DNA of 64,000 bases, taken from positions 5,450,018 to 5,514,017 of the forward strand of contig OX246743.1 of assembly GCA_945910005.1 (NCBI GenBank), written 5' to 3'. Below the pieces are notes generated by a model, which saw only the letters and a list, made by a program, of their open reading frames with translations, searched no databases and was not told the origin of the DNA. The position numbers and the translations under genes are program-made. This DNA is from Isoperla grammatica (taxonomy: Eukaryota > Arthropoda > Insecta > Plecoptera > Perlodidae). The stretch's first letter is position 1. Every line of letters starts with the position of its first letter. This document shows positions 39,201 to 42,619 of this stretch, in pieces.

Positions 39201-41976
39201 AGTATAGGACATTACATACATAAGCCTACAAAAAAACTCGCGATAACTTCAAAATTGTGCGACTAACAAACACGGGCTTCCTCGGAGTTACAGTAGATGA
39301 AAATTTAATTTGGGGATTACATTTAAAGAAATTAGCTCCCAAATGAAGCTCTGCATGCTTTGCTGAATATTGCTGAGTATGCTTTGCTTGAAGTATTTCA
39401 TATGATGTCTTAGTCTGTCTGTCTTTGGGTGCAGGACAAGTGCCACCAGTACTGGCCTAGCGACCGCTCCGTACGCTATCAGTGCTTCGTGGTGGATCCC
39501 ATCGCAGAGTACAACATGCCACAGTACATTCTACGAGAGTTCAAGGTGACGGACGCTCGGGACGGAAGCTCTAGGACACTCAGGCAGTTCCAGTTCATTG
39601 ACTGGCCCGAGCAAGGGGTGCCCAAGTCGGGTGACGGGTTCATTGACTTCATCGGGCAGGTCCACAAGACTAAGGAGCAGTTCGGCCAAGACGGGCCCAT
39701 CACTGTCCATTGCAGGTGAGACGTCAGACCACATTTCTCTAGTCCCAAGTGTCATTCCCTTATTTGCATGTGTCTTTTTAATATTTTTGTTGCACATGGG
39801 CATACTTGGGGAAGTTCATTTTGAAAATGAACTTTTAGAAAGTTCAGTTCACCCTCAAAAAAATGAACTTTATAAAAGTTCAAGTTCACTTTAAAAATTG
39901 TGCAGTTCAAGTTCAAGTTCACTCCAAAAAATGAACTTGCTTTTTAAAAGTTCATTTTCGTTTTTTTTTTTAATATTTCGTAAAATATAAAATTCTCCAT
40001 TTTCTCCAAAAAATATCAATTTCCCCAGTCTTCTTTGAACCAATCACAAATTTTGTAAAAAAAAATCTAATATTCGCGTTTTGGTATTGTGTATTTTTGT
40101 ACTGCCGAATTCCGAGTTTCGCTGGTAATGTGTACTGCGCCATAGAAATATGTGAACTTTTCAACCGTTCAAAAGTTCGCGAAAATAATGAACTTTTTCA
40201 TTTTTCAAGTAAAAGTTCATACTTACCAAAAATGAACGCGTTCGTTCATAAGTTCGTCATAATTCGAACGCGTTCATTTTAAAAGTTCATTCCCCAAGTT
40301 TGCACATGGGTATGTATATTATTCATGTACAAACACACTTTTTCTATAAACCCCACTAAAATTAATTGCTCTCTGCAAGCCTAATGCGTAGTTTTCAACC
40401 ACTTAAGAATACATTAAACATTACATAACGTATGGAAAATGTATTTATTTATTTATTTATCTATTTACTTATTTGAGAATGAGTACACATAATAATTAGA
40501 AATGAACAACACTGCATATTGACATACTGTTTGTTTGTCTGCTTCAGTGCCGGAGTGGGTCGCACTGGCGTGTTCATAACACTAAGCATCGTGTTGGAAC
40601 GGATGCAATACGAAGGCGTTGTCGATGTGTTCCAAACCGTTCGAATCTTGCGAACACAGCGTCCAGCCATGGTGCAGACTGAGGTAAAACATAACATTTT
40701 CATTTCCATATTTGTTTGTTTCATTTTTGCTTATTTATTTATTTATTTGTTTATTGTCTATCCTAATAATAATCTTATTCACTATGCTATAAAACTGATT
40801 TACAAAGGAGGACAATAAATAGAACTCTGTACACAAATGATAATGAAAAATCATAAAATAACAATACAACAAAACAATCTACTTGTACTAAAAAAAGAAC
40901 AAAAACAAAAATAAAAACAAAAACAATAAAAATGGATAGGGATTCTATAAAGCTCAGCCACCAGCACCGAAAAATGCGATCTACGTATCAAAGTGAAAAT
41001 GCACTGATTAGTAAGGCAGTGTTAGAAAATATTGGCTTTCGTAGGTTATGACTTACAAATACAGTTACGTAGGCCTACGTACTAACATCAAGAAAGTGGT
41101 GAGTTCTGTGTGTTGCTAGGATACTTGATGTATTTGTTTGTCAGTTGTCTTTATTGCTGTTTTGTGTTTGACAGAAGTTGATTTCATGTGTGGGAAATAT
41201 GGCGGCGTTTTTTCAATAATATGTGACGCTCATGTTTGACTAATTTACTGTGTAATATTATTTATGAAAATTCATTACCGATATCAAGAAACATTGACAC
41301 TGAAAATATTACTCGAGATCTTTCAGAGTGGTAATATGTGTGCCCTGTGCCTTTAGGGTACGACAATATGCAGACAGACAAGGGTAGATCATTCCATAGC
41401 TGTTAGTTATGGTCTGTTAGCCTTTGTTTTTGTTGATGAAATTGTCTTAAAGTACTAGTTGTTATTGAATAATTATATTTAAATTTAAGTTAATAAAATA
41501 CATAAATGAATTAGGTGCTTCTTACAACACACAGGCAATGTCATCTGTCAGCAAGCTAGTGGATGAAAAGTCAAGATCTTAAGTATTATGTTTACTGAAA
41601 AATACATACAATACTAGATTAGTTTATATAGTGTCAGCTCTTATATGTAATTGTTTTGTGTAACAGGCAGAGATGCATACCTGTTATGTTGTTATCTCTA
41701 CTTCAGAATCTGCAATCGGAACACAGACGACAACTCTCCAAGTCATTGACTGCAAAAGAAGTTATTAGCTACTATCTTTTTAATATTAATCTATTCAATA
41801 GTATCAATTTAATAATAATTCTGGCCCTAAGAGTAGGTCATGTCTAACAAATATACTCGTATAATTCACTTCCATCCAACAACCATTACATATTTATTTT
41901 GTTACAGGATCAGTACCAGTTCTGCTACCGAGCCGCTCTCGAGTACTTGGGCTCTTTTGACCACTATGCAAACTGA
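1696..41976 (+). CDS. Lar: LAR-type receptor protein tyrosine phosphatase, 3' part of gene (22 exons)
   Basis: Type IIa receptor tyrosine phosphatase, a plasma-membrane protein that dephosphorylates phosphotyrosine and in this family acts in axon guidance, synapse formation and cell adhesion. The 22 exons listed below join with consistent phases and GT-AG introns into 1,425 residues. Order: six FN3 domains (about 1-600), membrane-proximal region (600-770), transmembrane helix (about 770-798), juxtamembrane segment (800-875), D1 phosphatase (875-1150), D2 phosphatase (1163-1425). D1 has WPD and [10 protein letters not shown] with Cys near residue 1066; D2 keeps CSAGVGRTG but has WPE and KNRL, the usual signature of an inactive LAR D2. 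The C-terminus LGSFDHYAN is diagnostic. The first in-window FN3 resembles the fourth FN3 of LAR, so signal peptide, Ig domains and about three FN3 are upstream. Introns are loaded with repeats, and several exon ends are amplified as minisatellites. The vertebrate paralogues PTPRD/F/S are the only alternatives; family assignment is near certain. Confidence 0.96.
1993..6206 (+). other. Large LAR intron, mostly unannotated
   Basis: 4.2 kb intron, AT-rich. Apart from a dispersed repeat at 5260..5440, no element ends, conserved coding or RNA genes were recognised. Short open frames at 2630..3022 and 3176..3559 are rich in Cys, Phe and Ser, lack any family resemblance and look like chance. Confidence 0.55.
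5260..5440 (+). repeat. Dispersed repeat, copy 1
   Basis: About 180 bp (gcgtgaattcgtatatttcg to gttaatgcgaatttcatgg) that recurs in reverse orientation at 19800..19985 in another LAR intron. Unknown family. Confidence 0.7.
6207..6346 (+). CDS. Lar: LAR exon b: N-terminal half of next FN3 domain
   Basis: Acceptor ttacag, donor gtgaga. Translates to 46 residues from [17 protein letters not shown] to QETRDE, including the FN3 core VSWRPP. Phase 0 at its 3' end. It continues in the exon at 7496. Confidence 0.92.
6350..6835 (+). mobile_element. LINE 3' end (CR1/Jockey-like ORF2 C-terminus and tail)
   Basis: Directly after the donor of LAR exon b, a frame reads [28 protein letters not shown] and [12 protein letters not shown], the typical C-terminal residues of CR1/Jockey-group reverse transcriptase proteins. 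A 3' UTR follows, ending in an (AATA)n tail near 6806..6830. 5'-truncated, sense to the host gene. Clade assignment is approximate. Confidence 0.7.
7160..7300. repeat. GC-rich repeat with internal inverted motifs
   Basis: Contains ggcccggtcttataac and gacgggtcttatgaac with ggctaaa and tttagcc motifs in between. A related start (aaggcccggtattatgaac) is at 63634. Probably a MITE or SINE piece; its family is unknown. Confidence 0.4.
7496..7698 (+). CDS. Lar: LAR exon c: C-terminal half of FN3 domain; its 3' end is amplified downstream
   Basis: Acceptor tacag, donor gtaagc. Encodes the second half of an FN3 domain ([18 protein letters not shown], then PVSVKTP) and the start of the next (GVPNRP). 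The last 124 bases of this exon, with its donor and some intron, form the unit of the minisatellite that follows. Use of any later copy's donor would read through an in-frame TAA, so the first donor is the usable one. Confidence 0.92.
7575..9031 (+). repeat. Minisatellite of LAR exon-c 3' end plus 5' splice site, 10 copies
   Basis: Copies begin at about 7575, 7725, 7870, 8022, 8165, 8310, 8461, 8605, 8749 and 8900. Each has the last about 124 bases of exon c, the donor caa|gtaagc and about 27 bases of intron (ctagccctcttgctacgtcattag). Copy 1 is the real exon. Two length classes, about 144 and 151 bp, differ by a 7-8 bp indel around gagatcg that shifts the frame in the shorter ones. Confidence 0.95.
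9316..9485 (+). CDS. Lar: LAR exon d: FN3 domain, first half
   Basis: Acceptor tccag, donor gtgaga. Completes the Lys codon split with the previous exon, then [14 protein letters not shown] through KINDL. Ends one base into a codon completed as Glu by the next exon, which confirms the junction across the minisatellite. Confidence 0.92.
9628..9725 (+). mobile_element. hAT-like terminal fragment
   Basis: Starts tagggatgtgcgagtagtac followed by gtcgagtatcgagtcgag, resembling the terminal inverted repeat of the element at 20609..21696. No matching far end is seen, so this is a remnant. Confidence 0.55.
9815..10100. mobile_element. Foldback element, copy 1
   Basis: Imperfect inverted repeat: arm gaacaagataaaacatgttc through cttagagaaacatat, short centre, then the complementary arm to about 10055. 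The same family, longer and better preserved, is at 30221..30640. Homology to that copy continues past the palindrome (agccttttggcctctc, agtatacactatat). Confidence 0.8.
10096..10160. repeat. TA-rich microsatellite
   Basis: Alternating TA tract with imperfect hairpins (tagtatatag, tagtctatatatatatagacta). Confidence 0.9.
10498..10769 (+). CDS. Lar: LAR exon e: end of one FN3 domain and start of the next
   Basis: Acceptor ttcag, donor gtacgt. Encodes [16 protein letters not shown], the linker [11 protein letters not shown], and the first half of the next FN3 ([16 protein letters not shown]). Phase 0 at the 3' end. Confidence 0.93.
10877..11047 (+). CDS. Lar: LAR exon f: FN3 second half
   Basis: Acceptor ttcag, donor gtgtgt. 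57 codons from [20 protein letters not shown] to VATSEQSVE; contains the FN3 G-strand region and the first strand of the next domain. Phase 0 on both sides. Confidence 0.92.
11048..11760 (+). other. LAR intron segment with long (ATT)n microsatellite
   Basis: Unremarkable intron until about 11585, then roughly 160 bases of near-perfect ATT repeats to 11745 with a few interruptions. Confidence 0.85.
11765..12362 (+). mobile_element. Decayed LINE reverse-transcriptase fragment
   Basis: Shifted frames read [18 protein letters not shown] (an RT motif), later [23 protein letters not shown] and [11 protein letters not shown], the order seen in CR1/Jockey-type LINE proteins. Many stops and frameshifts. 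The fragment ends exactly where the 111-bp minisatellite starts. Confidence 0.75.
12361..14345 (+). repeat. Minisatellite of 3' splice site plus LAR exon-g 5' end, about 18 copies of 111 bp
   Basis: Unit: tactactactgttatctgat, tggctgtag (acceptor), then 83 bases of exon g from gtctggtgggagg to gcagtggaagacc. The last copy (acceptor at 14261..14262) is the functional exon start. Variants (cttgtacacc versus cttctacacg; gagggcg, gagagcg or gaagggt) are scattered in mosaic fashion. The period is a multiple of three, so open frames run through it on both strands, including a meaningless 610-codon antisense frame. Confidence 0.95.
14263..14478 (+). CDS. Lar: LAR exon g: FN3 domain; its 5' end is amplified upstream
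   Basis: Acceptor ggctgtag, donor gtaggt. 72 codons starting [19 protein letters not shown] and ending GLGRLSEK. The first 83 bases, together with the acceptor, are repeated about 17 more times upstream as a 111-bp minisatellite. Only this last copy runs on into the rest of the domain; upstream copies would hit an in-frame TAG after a run of leucines. Confidence 0.93.
14479..15977 (+). other. LAR intron, low-complexity stretches only
   Basis: AT-rich intron with (TA)n tracts at about 15446..15462 and 15594..15620, A-rich runs near 15330..15400 and (AAT)n at 15910..15935. No element ends recognised. Confidence 0.6.
15978..16154 (+). CDS. Lar: LAR exon h: FN3 first half
   Basis: Acceptor ttgcag, donor gtaaga. 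59 codons from [19 protein letters not shown] to DSQGITQTQ, with LSWAPP of the FN3 core. Phase 0 on both sides. Confidence 0.92.
16250..16350. repeat. Short inverted repeat
   Basis: cggagtggagaaact ... agtttctccactccg with about 25 bases between, followed by ccgaaacgtttcg. Probably the end of an unidentified foldback element. Confidence 0.6.
16655..18645 (+). repeat. 68-bp minisatellite with a TCACGTGA palindrome per unit, about 20 copies
   Basis: Unit: aatgttttatattactcacg, tgaccacctctattctgcac, tgcctttgaatatcttcatc, gtctagac. About two copies lie before 16781 and about 18 after 17402; a LINE tail separates them. Most copies contain CACGTG; some have cacgtgagc or cacgggacc. Entirely intronic, with no exon sequence in the unit. 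Confidence 0.95.
16775..17402 (-). mobile_element. LINE 3' end inserted in the 68-bp array
   Basis: Breaks the minisatellite at tctaga, leaving taga on both sides. At the left edge there is a (TAGA)n tract, which would be the 3' tail of a minus-strand element; at the right edge the minus strand reads [15 protein letters not shown], a LINE C-terminal motif. Confidence 0.65.
18790..19010 (-). mobile_element. LINE reverse-transcriptase fragment
   Basis: The minus strand reads, with frameshifts, [37 protein letters not shown] and the YxDD-type box (here YAND) mark a non-LTR reverse transcriptase. Short and decayed. Confidence 0.6.
19096..19255 (+). CDS. Lar: LAR exon i: FN3 second half
   Basis: Acceptor tttcag, donor gtcagt. 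Encodes [18 protein letters not shown] and the [13 protein letters not shown] strand, ending KITVTTQMA. One leftover base is completed to Ala by the next exon. Confidence 0.92.
19256..20071 (+). other. LAR intron with dispersed repeat copy 2
   Basis: Mostly AT-rich sequence. 19800..19985 is the reverse complement of 5260..5440. Nothing else recognised. Confidence 0.6.
20072..20247 (+). CDS. Lar: LAR exon j: membrane-proximal ectodomain, part 1
   Basis: Acceptor cttgtag, donor gtaagc. Encodes [15 protein letters not shown] through [15 protein letters not shown] to DQFLTEE. It matches the divergent FN3-like region before the membrane in LAR proteins. Confidence 0.92.
20281..20515 (+). mobile_element. 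SINE/LINE tail fragment
   Basis: Starts in (ATTC)n and contains ggccggtactaggcttccc, ctcctctcttcctcattatc, attcatcaatcatc and a terminal aataaatgaataaataa-like tail. The middle matches the 3' region of the 5S-derived SINE at 22973..23400, so both likely share a parent LINE tail. Confidence 0.55.
20609..21696. mobile_element. Non-autonomous hAT element with perfect 8-bp target duplication
   Basis: Ends TAGGGATGTGCGAGTA and TACTCGCACATCCCTA, followed inside by many GAGTC and GACTC motifs. The 8-bp sequence caaattac flanks both sides (20601..20608 and 21697..21704), the duplication length of hAT transposons. 1,088 bp. The interior is GC-rich with a run of about 31 G at 21259..21289 and encodes no recognisable transposase. 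Confidence 0.9.
21705..22722 (+). other. LAR intron, nothing recognised
   Basis: Unique-looking intron with a C-rich tract near 22488. No elements or coding segments recognised. Confidence 0.55.
22723..22917 (+). CDS. Lar: LAR exon k: membrane-proximal ectodomain, part 2
   Basis: Acceptor gtgcag, donor gtgagt. 65 codons with [10 protein letters not shown], the [16 protein letters not shown] stretch and RAVVDTPQK. This is where vertebrate LAR proteins have a polybasic furin site just before PYVAA; here the corresponding residues are KGAKQEREN, without an R-X-K/R-R motif. Confidence 0.92.
22973..23400 (+). mobile_element. 5S rRNA-derived SINE (SINE3-like)
   Basis: The first about 126 bases resemble eukaryotic 5S rRNA: gccaacgg start, gagttaagcaacctcgggc, gtggatgggtgac (internal C box) and a closing ccgttggttag. 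A unique body and a 3' tail shared with 20281..20515 follow, ending in A-rich sequence. This is the layout of SINE3 elements, transcribed by RNA polymerase III from the 5S promoter. It is not a functional 5S gene, being diverged and lacking a T run at the 3' end. Confidence 0.75.
23512..23735 (+). CDS. Lar: LAR exon l: transmembrane exon; its 3' end is amplified downstream
   Basis: Acceptor tttcag, donor gtgagt. Encodes [16 protein letters not shown], a proline-rich stretch, then the single membrane helix ([20 protein letters not shown], continuing LFII) and the stop-transfer Lys. About 102 bases of exon end, covering the whole helix, form the 127-bp minisatellite unit that follows. The split codon completes to Lys with the exon at 25815. 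Confidence 0.94.
23634..25135 (+). repeat. Minisatellite of the LAR transmembrane-exon 3' end plus 5' splice site, about 12 copies of 127 bp
   Basis: Each unit has about 102 bases of exon l (whole membrane helix), donor aa|gtgagttgt and intron (aactaataatcacatcat). The first copy is the real exon. Copies 1-3 and the last share ctcaaacacggagg; copies 4-11 share cgcaatcacacgagg, so the inner copies were homogenised separately. No acceptor precedes the extra copies. Confidence 0.95.
25141..25375 (+). mobile_element. Dispersed repeat with AT-rich tail, copy 1
   Basis: From ttgttgattctggcacttg to gagtgggtagactctaaatg followed by a T/A-rich (TTTA)n tail. Reverse-complement copy at 63770..63985 and a shorter copy at 56785..56945. 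Three copies with the same tail suggest a SINE or LINE 3' end; no tRNA or 5S head was recognised. Confidence 0.75.
25374..25490 (+). mobile_element. hAT-like left-end fragment
   Basis: tagggatgcgcgagtactgg followed by aaactcgagt and gagtcgagtcgagta resembles the 20609 element's terminus. No right end found. Confidence 0.5.
25753..25783 (+). repeat. Fragment of LAR exon m duplicated in the upstream intron
   Basis: agaccccgtagagatgcgga, gactcaact repeats exon positions 25902..25931 almost exactly (a [14 protein letters not shown] fragment), about 30 bases upstream of the acceptor. Confidence 0.9.
25815..26040 (+). CDS. Lar: LAR exon m: cytoplasmic juxtamembrane segment
   Basis: Acceptor ttccag, donor gtaggt. 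Begins [20 protein letters not shown] and contains the conserved [20 protein letters not shown] and [19 protein letters not shown], which leads into D1. A short fragment of this exon is also found in the upstream intron at 25753..25783. Confidence 0.95.
27370..27540 (+). mobile_element. Diverged 5' part of the Helentron-like family A
   Basis: gcgagagaagggagcg, gatagcggtcgaacgga, ttctatgtggatcattagttttgagg and aaatcgtcgaaaa align in order with the 5' part of the units at 60884..63577. Confidence 0.6.
27393..27755 (-). pseudogene. Minus-strand frame with a CxxC...KWH motif inside the long-TIR element
   Basis: 120 codons. Begins [19 protein letters not shown] and contains [15 protein letters not shown] and SCNHFKWH, resembling the N-terminal CxxC / KWH-type motif of transposon-associated uncharacterised animal proteins. 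After KWH the frame enters sequence shared with the Helentron-like family ([17 protein letters not shown]), so it is more likely an exon remnant read into repeat than a complete gene. Function unknown. Confidence 0.3.
29201..29545 (+). other. LAR intron, nothing recognised
   Basis: AT-rich spacer after the long-TIR element. A Tyr- and Leu-rich open frame at 29340..29525 has no support as a gene. Confidence 0.5.
29553..29632 (-). mobile_element. Ends-only mini copy of Helentron-like family A
   Basis: On the minus strand: aaagcgagcgtctccattag, a short middle, then cgttcgcttatcaaagcgtc, acacagagcgtttcctag and T. About 75 bp holding just the 5' and 3' ends of the 0.7-kb element at 62104..62831. 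Confidence 0.65.
29864..30064 (+). CDS. Lar: LAR exon n: start of D1 phosphatase domain
   Basis: Acceptor ttttcag, donor gtatgt. 67 codons from [10 protein letters not shown] with the KNRY pTyr-recognition loop ([18 protein letters not shown]) and [20 protein letters not shown]. Both motifs are those of catalytically competent D1 domains. Confidence 0.96.
30221..30640. mobile_element. Foldback element, copy 2: near-perfect 365-bp inverted repeat
   Basis: Arms of about 165 bases (attggaactcagaacaagat to gatctactcagcgtgagta and the complement back to gagttccaat) around a (TTC)n-containing centre near 30400. Same family as 9815..10100. Lies in the intron between LAR exons n and o. Confidence 0.9.
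30719..30942 (+). CDS. Lar: LAR exon o: D1 phosphatase domain, central part
   Basis: Acceptor ttcag, donor gtgagt. Encodes [37 protein letters not shown] and [16 protein letters not shown]. The LTR retrotransposon at 31183..36248 sits in the intron after this exon. Confidence 0.96.
31183..31378 (+). repeat. Left LTR
   Basis: TGTAAGATACAG to AAAACAACA, 196 bp. Contains aataaa (about 31311) as a candidate poly(A) signal. Confidence 0.96.
31379..31392 (+). other. Primer-binding site
   Basis: TGGTGTCAGAAGTG starts immediately after the left LTR and is complementary to the 3' end (with CCA) of an animal tRNA-Leu(CAG) type; tRNA identity comes from known tRNA sequences and is inferred. Confidence 0.75.
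31556..35566 (+). CDS. Gag-pol polyprotein of the Ty3/Gypsy element
   Basis: 1,336 residues in one frame. Gag region about 1-200; zinc knuckles about 220-253 (CRKC... and [14 protein letters not shown]); aspartic protease with LDSGAEAS near 347; reverse transcriptase about 460-640 with YIDD near 625; RNase H with QTDASKDG near 772; integrase with an H2C2 zinc-binding region about 987-1035, D-D-E residues near 1052, 1106 and 1142 (D,D35E), and a C-terminal basic tail. The order PR-RT-RH-IN is that of Metaviridae. It resembles the K02A2.6-like animal lineage, assigned from memory. The start ATG follows a 177-base leader after the LTR. No stop or frameshift, so it may still be functional. Confidence 0.96.
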   Translation: MESLYRPPSELNLNGNLSENWRKFRQKFEIFLKATGGDKEKDDSIKVSKLLSFIGDDALDVYNTFTFEDSESKGNLQQVLAKFELYCSPRKNVVYERFKFFSIYQKEGQLFDQFLTELRIAAKSCEFQSQEESLIRDRIVLAIYDKSIQERLLREPSLSLQKAADHCRATEESQRQAKAVQEKTSLDAVNVKRLYRKPQGRKDKVFQSSSSKGQSSELYLCRKCGYEHKAYHCPAFGKTCAICKKLNHFAKGCPQKKPVKKIHAIKERDESEDPGDSSDPDDHNQDPHNQTSDPEEPNEDLFVHAVHKVPVSKDSTPDLPYPSGIKPGNKSWCESILVNNMLVKFKLDSGAEASILPLKVLKEINPKLTLKCTNAVLVSYGDNSFRLKPEGLITLTCKAKKRSPIAIDFIVVNSDHLPLLGLNDCLKLDLIRRIDQIKISQTKEMVIHANKDLFTGTGHLPGMHKIELKQGVVPVVHPPKRVPLSLHSKLKDTLSRLENDKIIKKVDRPTEWVNSLVLVEKGDGSLRLCLDPRDLNTAVKREHHMIPKAEDLITRLKGKTMFSVLDLKEGFWHVALDNDSANLCTFNTPFGRYQFLRLPYGICSAPEVFQKTLERLFGDIPNVEIYIDDIIVAGETTEEHDEALTKVFERARQYQVRFNQVKFQFRVPVVNYIGRTISKEGVAVDPRHVRPILEMATPNNKADLTRFLGMAKYLAPFIPNLSQISAPLRGLLKKEVLWHWNSKHDKSFTTIQSLLVKPPVLGIFDSKKPITLQTDASKDGLGACLIQDEHPIAYASRSLTPGEVGWAQIEKELASIVFGLERFHHYTYGNLVSVHTDHKPLESVCKKPLDKVSARLQRLMLRLLKYQINVQYKPGKFLYLADTLSRAYLTDSVPPDPEMDYIVHSLVKHLPMTEERKLEFRTATDSDEVLQCLKQLYHIGWPTYKKDVPSKARFYWNLKDSIHVAEGLVFLGDRLIVPAQLRQFMLELIHEGHAGIEKCKARARSILYWPGMSVDIEHSVLKCSICERFRSQNQKEPMLPHEIPNRAWSKVAADILEIGAKNYLVVVDYYSKWLELVQLVGKTANEVIVKLKSMFARFGIPDTFVSDNMPFNSTSFHTFAKEWDINLVTSSPTYPQSNGLAEKAVSIAKNMLRKSASEGKDVYIALLEYRSTPIKGLDLSPAQMMFNHNIKTKLPTLSHLLDPQLNENIKSKLTVRQEKQKHYYDQHAKPLNPLEPGNSILVRKSKCWEPAQVVSVHHSPRSYIIRDSNNTHMRRNRRHLRESPNPPPPICVPESGGYHTIESENQPSSKATPDMLPNTTRSGRAVTRPKRYEDFV
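35616..35990 (+). repeat. Tandem repeat in the 3' UTR of the retrotransposon
   Basis: About three copies of a unit of about 120 bp (tatattgtatcatattgta, ttatcattacttgtggtcaa, cttgttgtcagtcacacc, ttggatcgtattgtaatgg) between the gag-pol stop and the right LTR. Confidence 0.9.
36053..36248 (+). repeat. Right LTR
   Basis: 196 bp, no visible difference from the left LTR; followed by TTATT. Confidence 0.96.
36757..36906 (+). CDS. Lar: LAR exon p: D1 WPD loop and catalytic cysteine
   Basis: Acceptor gcgtag, donor gtaatg. Encodes [20 protein letters not shown] and GPMIVHC. The general-acid Asp codon is 36806..36808 and the nucleophile Cys codon 36902..36904; the Ser codon of the P-loop is split with the next exon. 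Confidence 0.96.
37208..37337 (+). CDS. Lar: LAR exon q: D1 P-loop arginine and Q-loop
   Basis: Acceptor tttcag, donor gtgagt. Completes CSAGVGRTG and continues [17 protein letters not shown] to the [10 protein letters not shown] segment of the Q-loop. A partial copy of this exon's middle lies in the following intron (37370..37411). Confidence 0.96.
37370..37411 (+). repeat. Fragment of LAR exon q duplicated in the downstream intron
   Basis: acaagatgatggatatctac, ggtcacgtgacttgtctgcg copies exon positions 37271..37313 with a few changes, starting about 35 bases after the donor. Confidence 0.9.
37412..37907 (+). other. LAR intron, nothing recognised
   Basis: AT-rich; no element or coding signal seen. 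Confidence 0.5.
37908..38063 (+). CDS. Lar: LAR exon r: D1 end and D1-D2 linker
   Basis: Acceptor ttcag, donor gtcggt. Starts [16 protein letters not shown] and ends [12 protein letters not shown], the conserved linker between the two phosphatase domains. Phase 0 on both sides. Confidence 0.95.
38342..38520. repeat. About 180-bp near-perfect palindrome in LAR intron
   Basis: Left arm (attgagtttgttattgtagg, gtagagacccagcggccatt, tttcccgtggactctagtag) is mirrored with only a few mismatches by the right arm, with a centre of a few bases at about 38428. Probably a MITE; no transposase or clear duplication seen. Confidence 0.92.
38720..39025 (+). CDS. Lar: LAR exon s: first third of D2 domain
   Basis: Acceptor tttcag, donor gtgagg. 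102 codons: [46 protein letters not shown] and [13 protein letters not shown]. Leu (codon 38795..38797) replaces the Tyr of the KNRY loop, one of the two substitutions that typically silence LAR D2. Confidence 0.96.
39435..39715 (+). CDS. Lar: LAR exon t: D2 WPE loop and P-loop cysteine
   Basis: Acceptor gtgcag, donor gtgaga. Encodes [49 protein letters not shown] and GPITVHC. Glu (39609..39611) replaces the WPD Asp. The P-loop Cys codon is 39711..39713. Confidence 0.96.
39804..40299. mobile_element. 496-bp TIR element with 14-bp flanking duplication
   Basis: Ends ACTTGGGGAA and TTCCCCAAGT with further GTTCATTTT / AAAATGAAC inverted motifs. Flanks ttgcacatgggcat (39790..39803) and ttgcacatgggtat (40300..40313) differ at one base. 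The interior is full of gaacttttaaaagttc-like motifs. No coding capacity. Confidence 0.75.
40548..40683 (+). CDS. Lar: LAR exon u: D2 P-loop and following helix
   Basis: Acceptor cttcag, donor gtaaaa. Completes CSAGVGRTG and continues [20 protein letters not shown] to [11 protein letters not shown]. Confidence 0.96.
41060..41480 (+). repeat. Dispersed repeat in the last LAR intron
   Basis: tgttgctaggatacttgatg, tcagttgtctttattgctgt, cagaagttgatttca, tcaagaaacattgacactga and gatctttcagagt recur in order at 44205..44600. Family unknown. Confidence 0.75.
41908..41976 (+). CDS. Lar: LAR exon v: last coding exon
   Basis: Acceptor gttacag; reads [22 protein letters not shown] and stops at TGA (41974..41976). 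The ending is the conserved C-terminus of type IIa receptor phosphatases. Confidence 0.96.
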   Translation, partial: DQYQFCYRAALEYLGSFDHYAN

Positions 41977-42176
41977 TGTTAACTGAGCAAGTAGCAGCAG
42001 AAGAGCAAGCGTGTGCGTGGTAACAAAGCATGTGCGTGGTAACAAAGCGTGTGCGCGGTAACAGTGACGTGTGCGTCAGTGATGGTGTGGAAAAAACCCA
42101 AACATGCAATTGACAATTTTGGTAAAAGAATTGAAGTACTCTAGTTGTATGATCCTTCCCCCTCCCCCATAATGAC

Positions 42177-42182
42177 AATAAA
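42177..42182 (+). terminator. Candidate poly(A) signal of the LAR gene
   Basis: AATAAA about 200 bases after the LAR stop codon; the only canonical hexamer close downstream. The 3' UTR would be short. Inferred from position only. Confidence 0.5.
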
Positions 42183-42619
42183 GATACCAAGTCTTCATAG
42201 TGAATTATTTCTATCGATCTCCTGCTGAAAGGAAGAATTGTCTACTGCCTAAAAGAATTGCGGTTCCTACGTCGGCCGACGAGACATCGACTTACATCCT
42301 GTGAATCGAAGCGAAACGAGATGAAATACTGTAAGAAATGGTGCGGCATGATTTTTCCAAGGTGCCTACTTAATAATTTAACTAGTTGGCATATTACGTA
42401 AAACCTAGAGACTTGGTAAACGTAAGCGCACATAAAGCCGTATTACAATCAGTGGACTCTGGAAAAATGTTTCTTAAGATAACTAAATGATTCCTTCATT
42501 ATGTCTTAAGTTAAGTAAGCAAATAAATGTGATGATTTTCAATGCAGCTGTTTACAAGATTTACACACCGATGATATTCATTGCCCCTAACAAAATGTTG
42601 GGTAGCATTTGCTTATGAA
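42183..42619. other. Spacer after LAR
   Basis: Intergenic; no gene or element recognised. Confidence 0.5.

Noticed and set aside
39804..40299. hAT assignment for this TIR element
   Set aside because: The 8 bases directly next to the two ends do not match; the visible duplication is 14 bp, so hAT is not supported.
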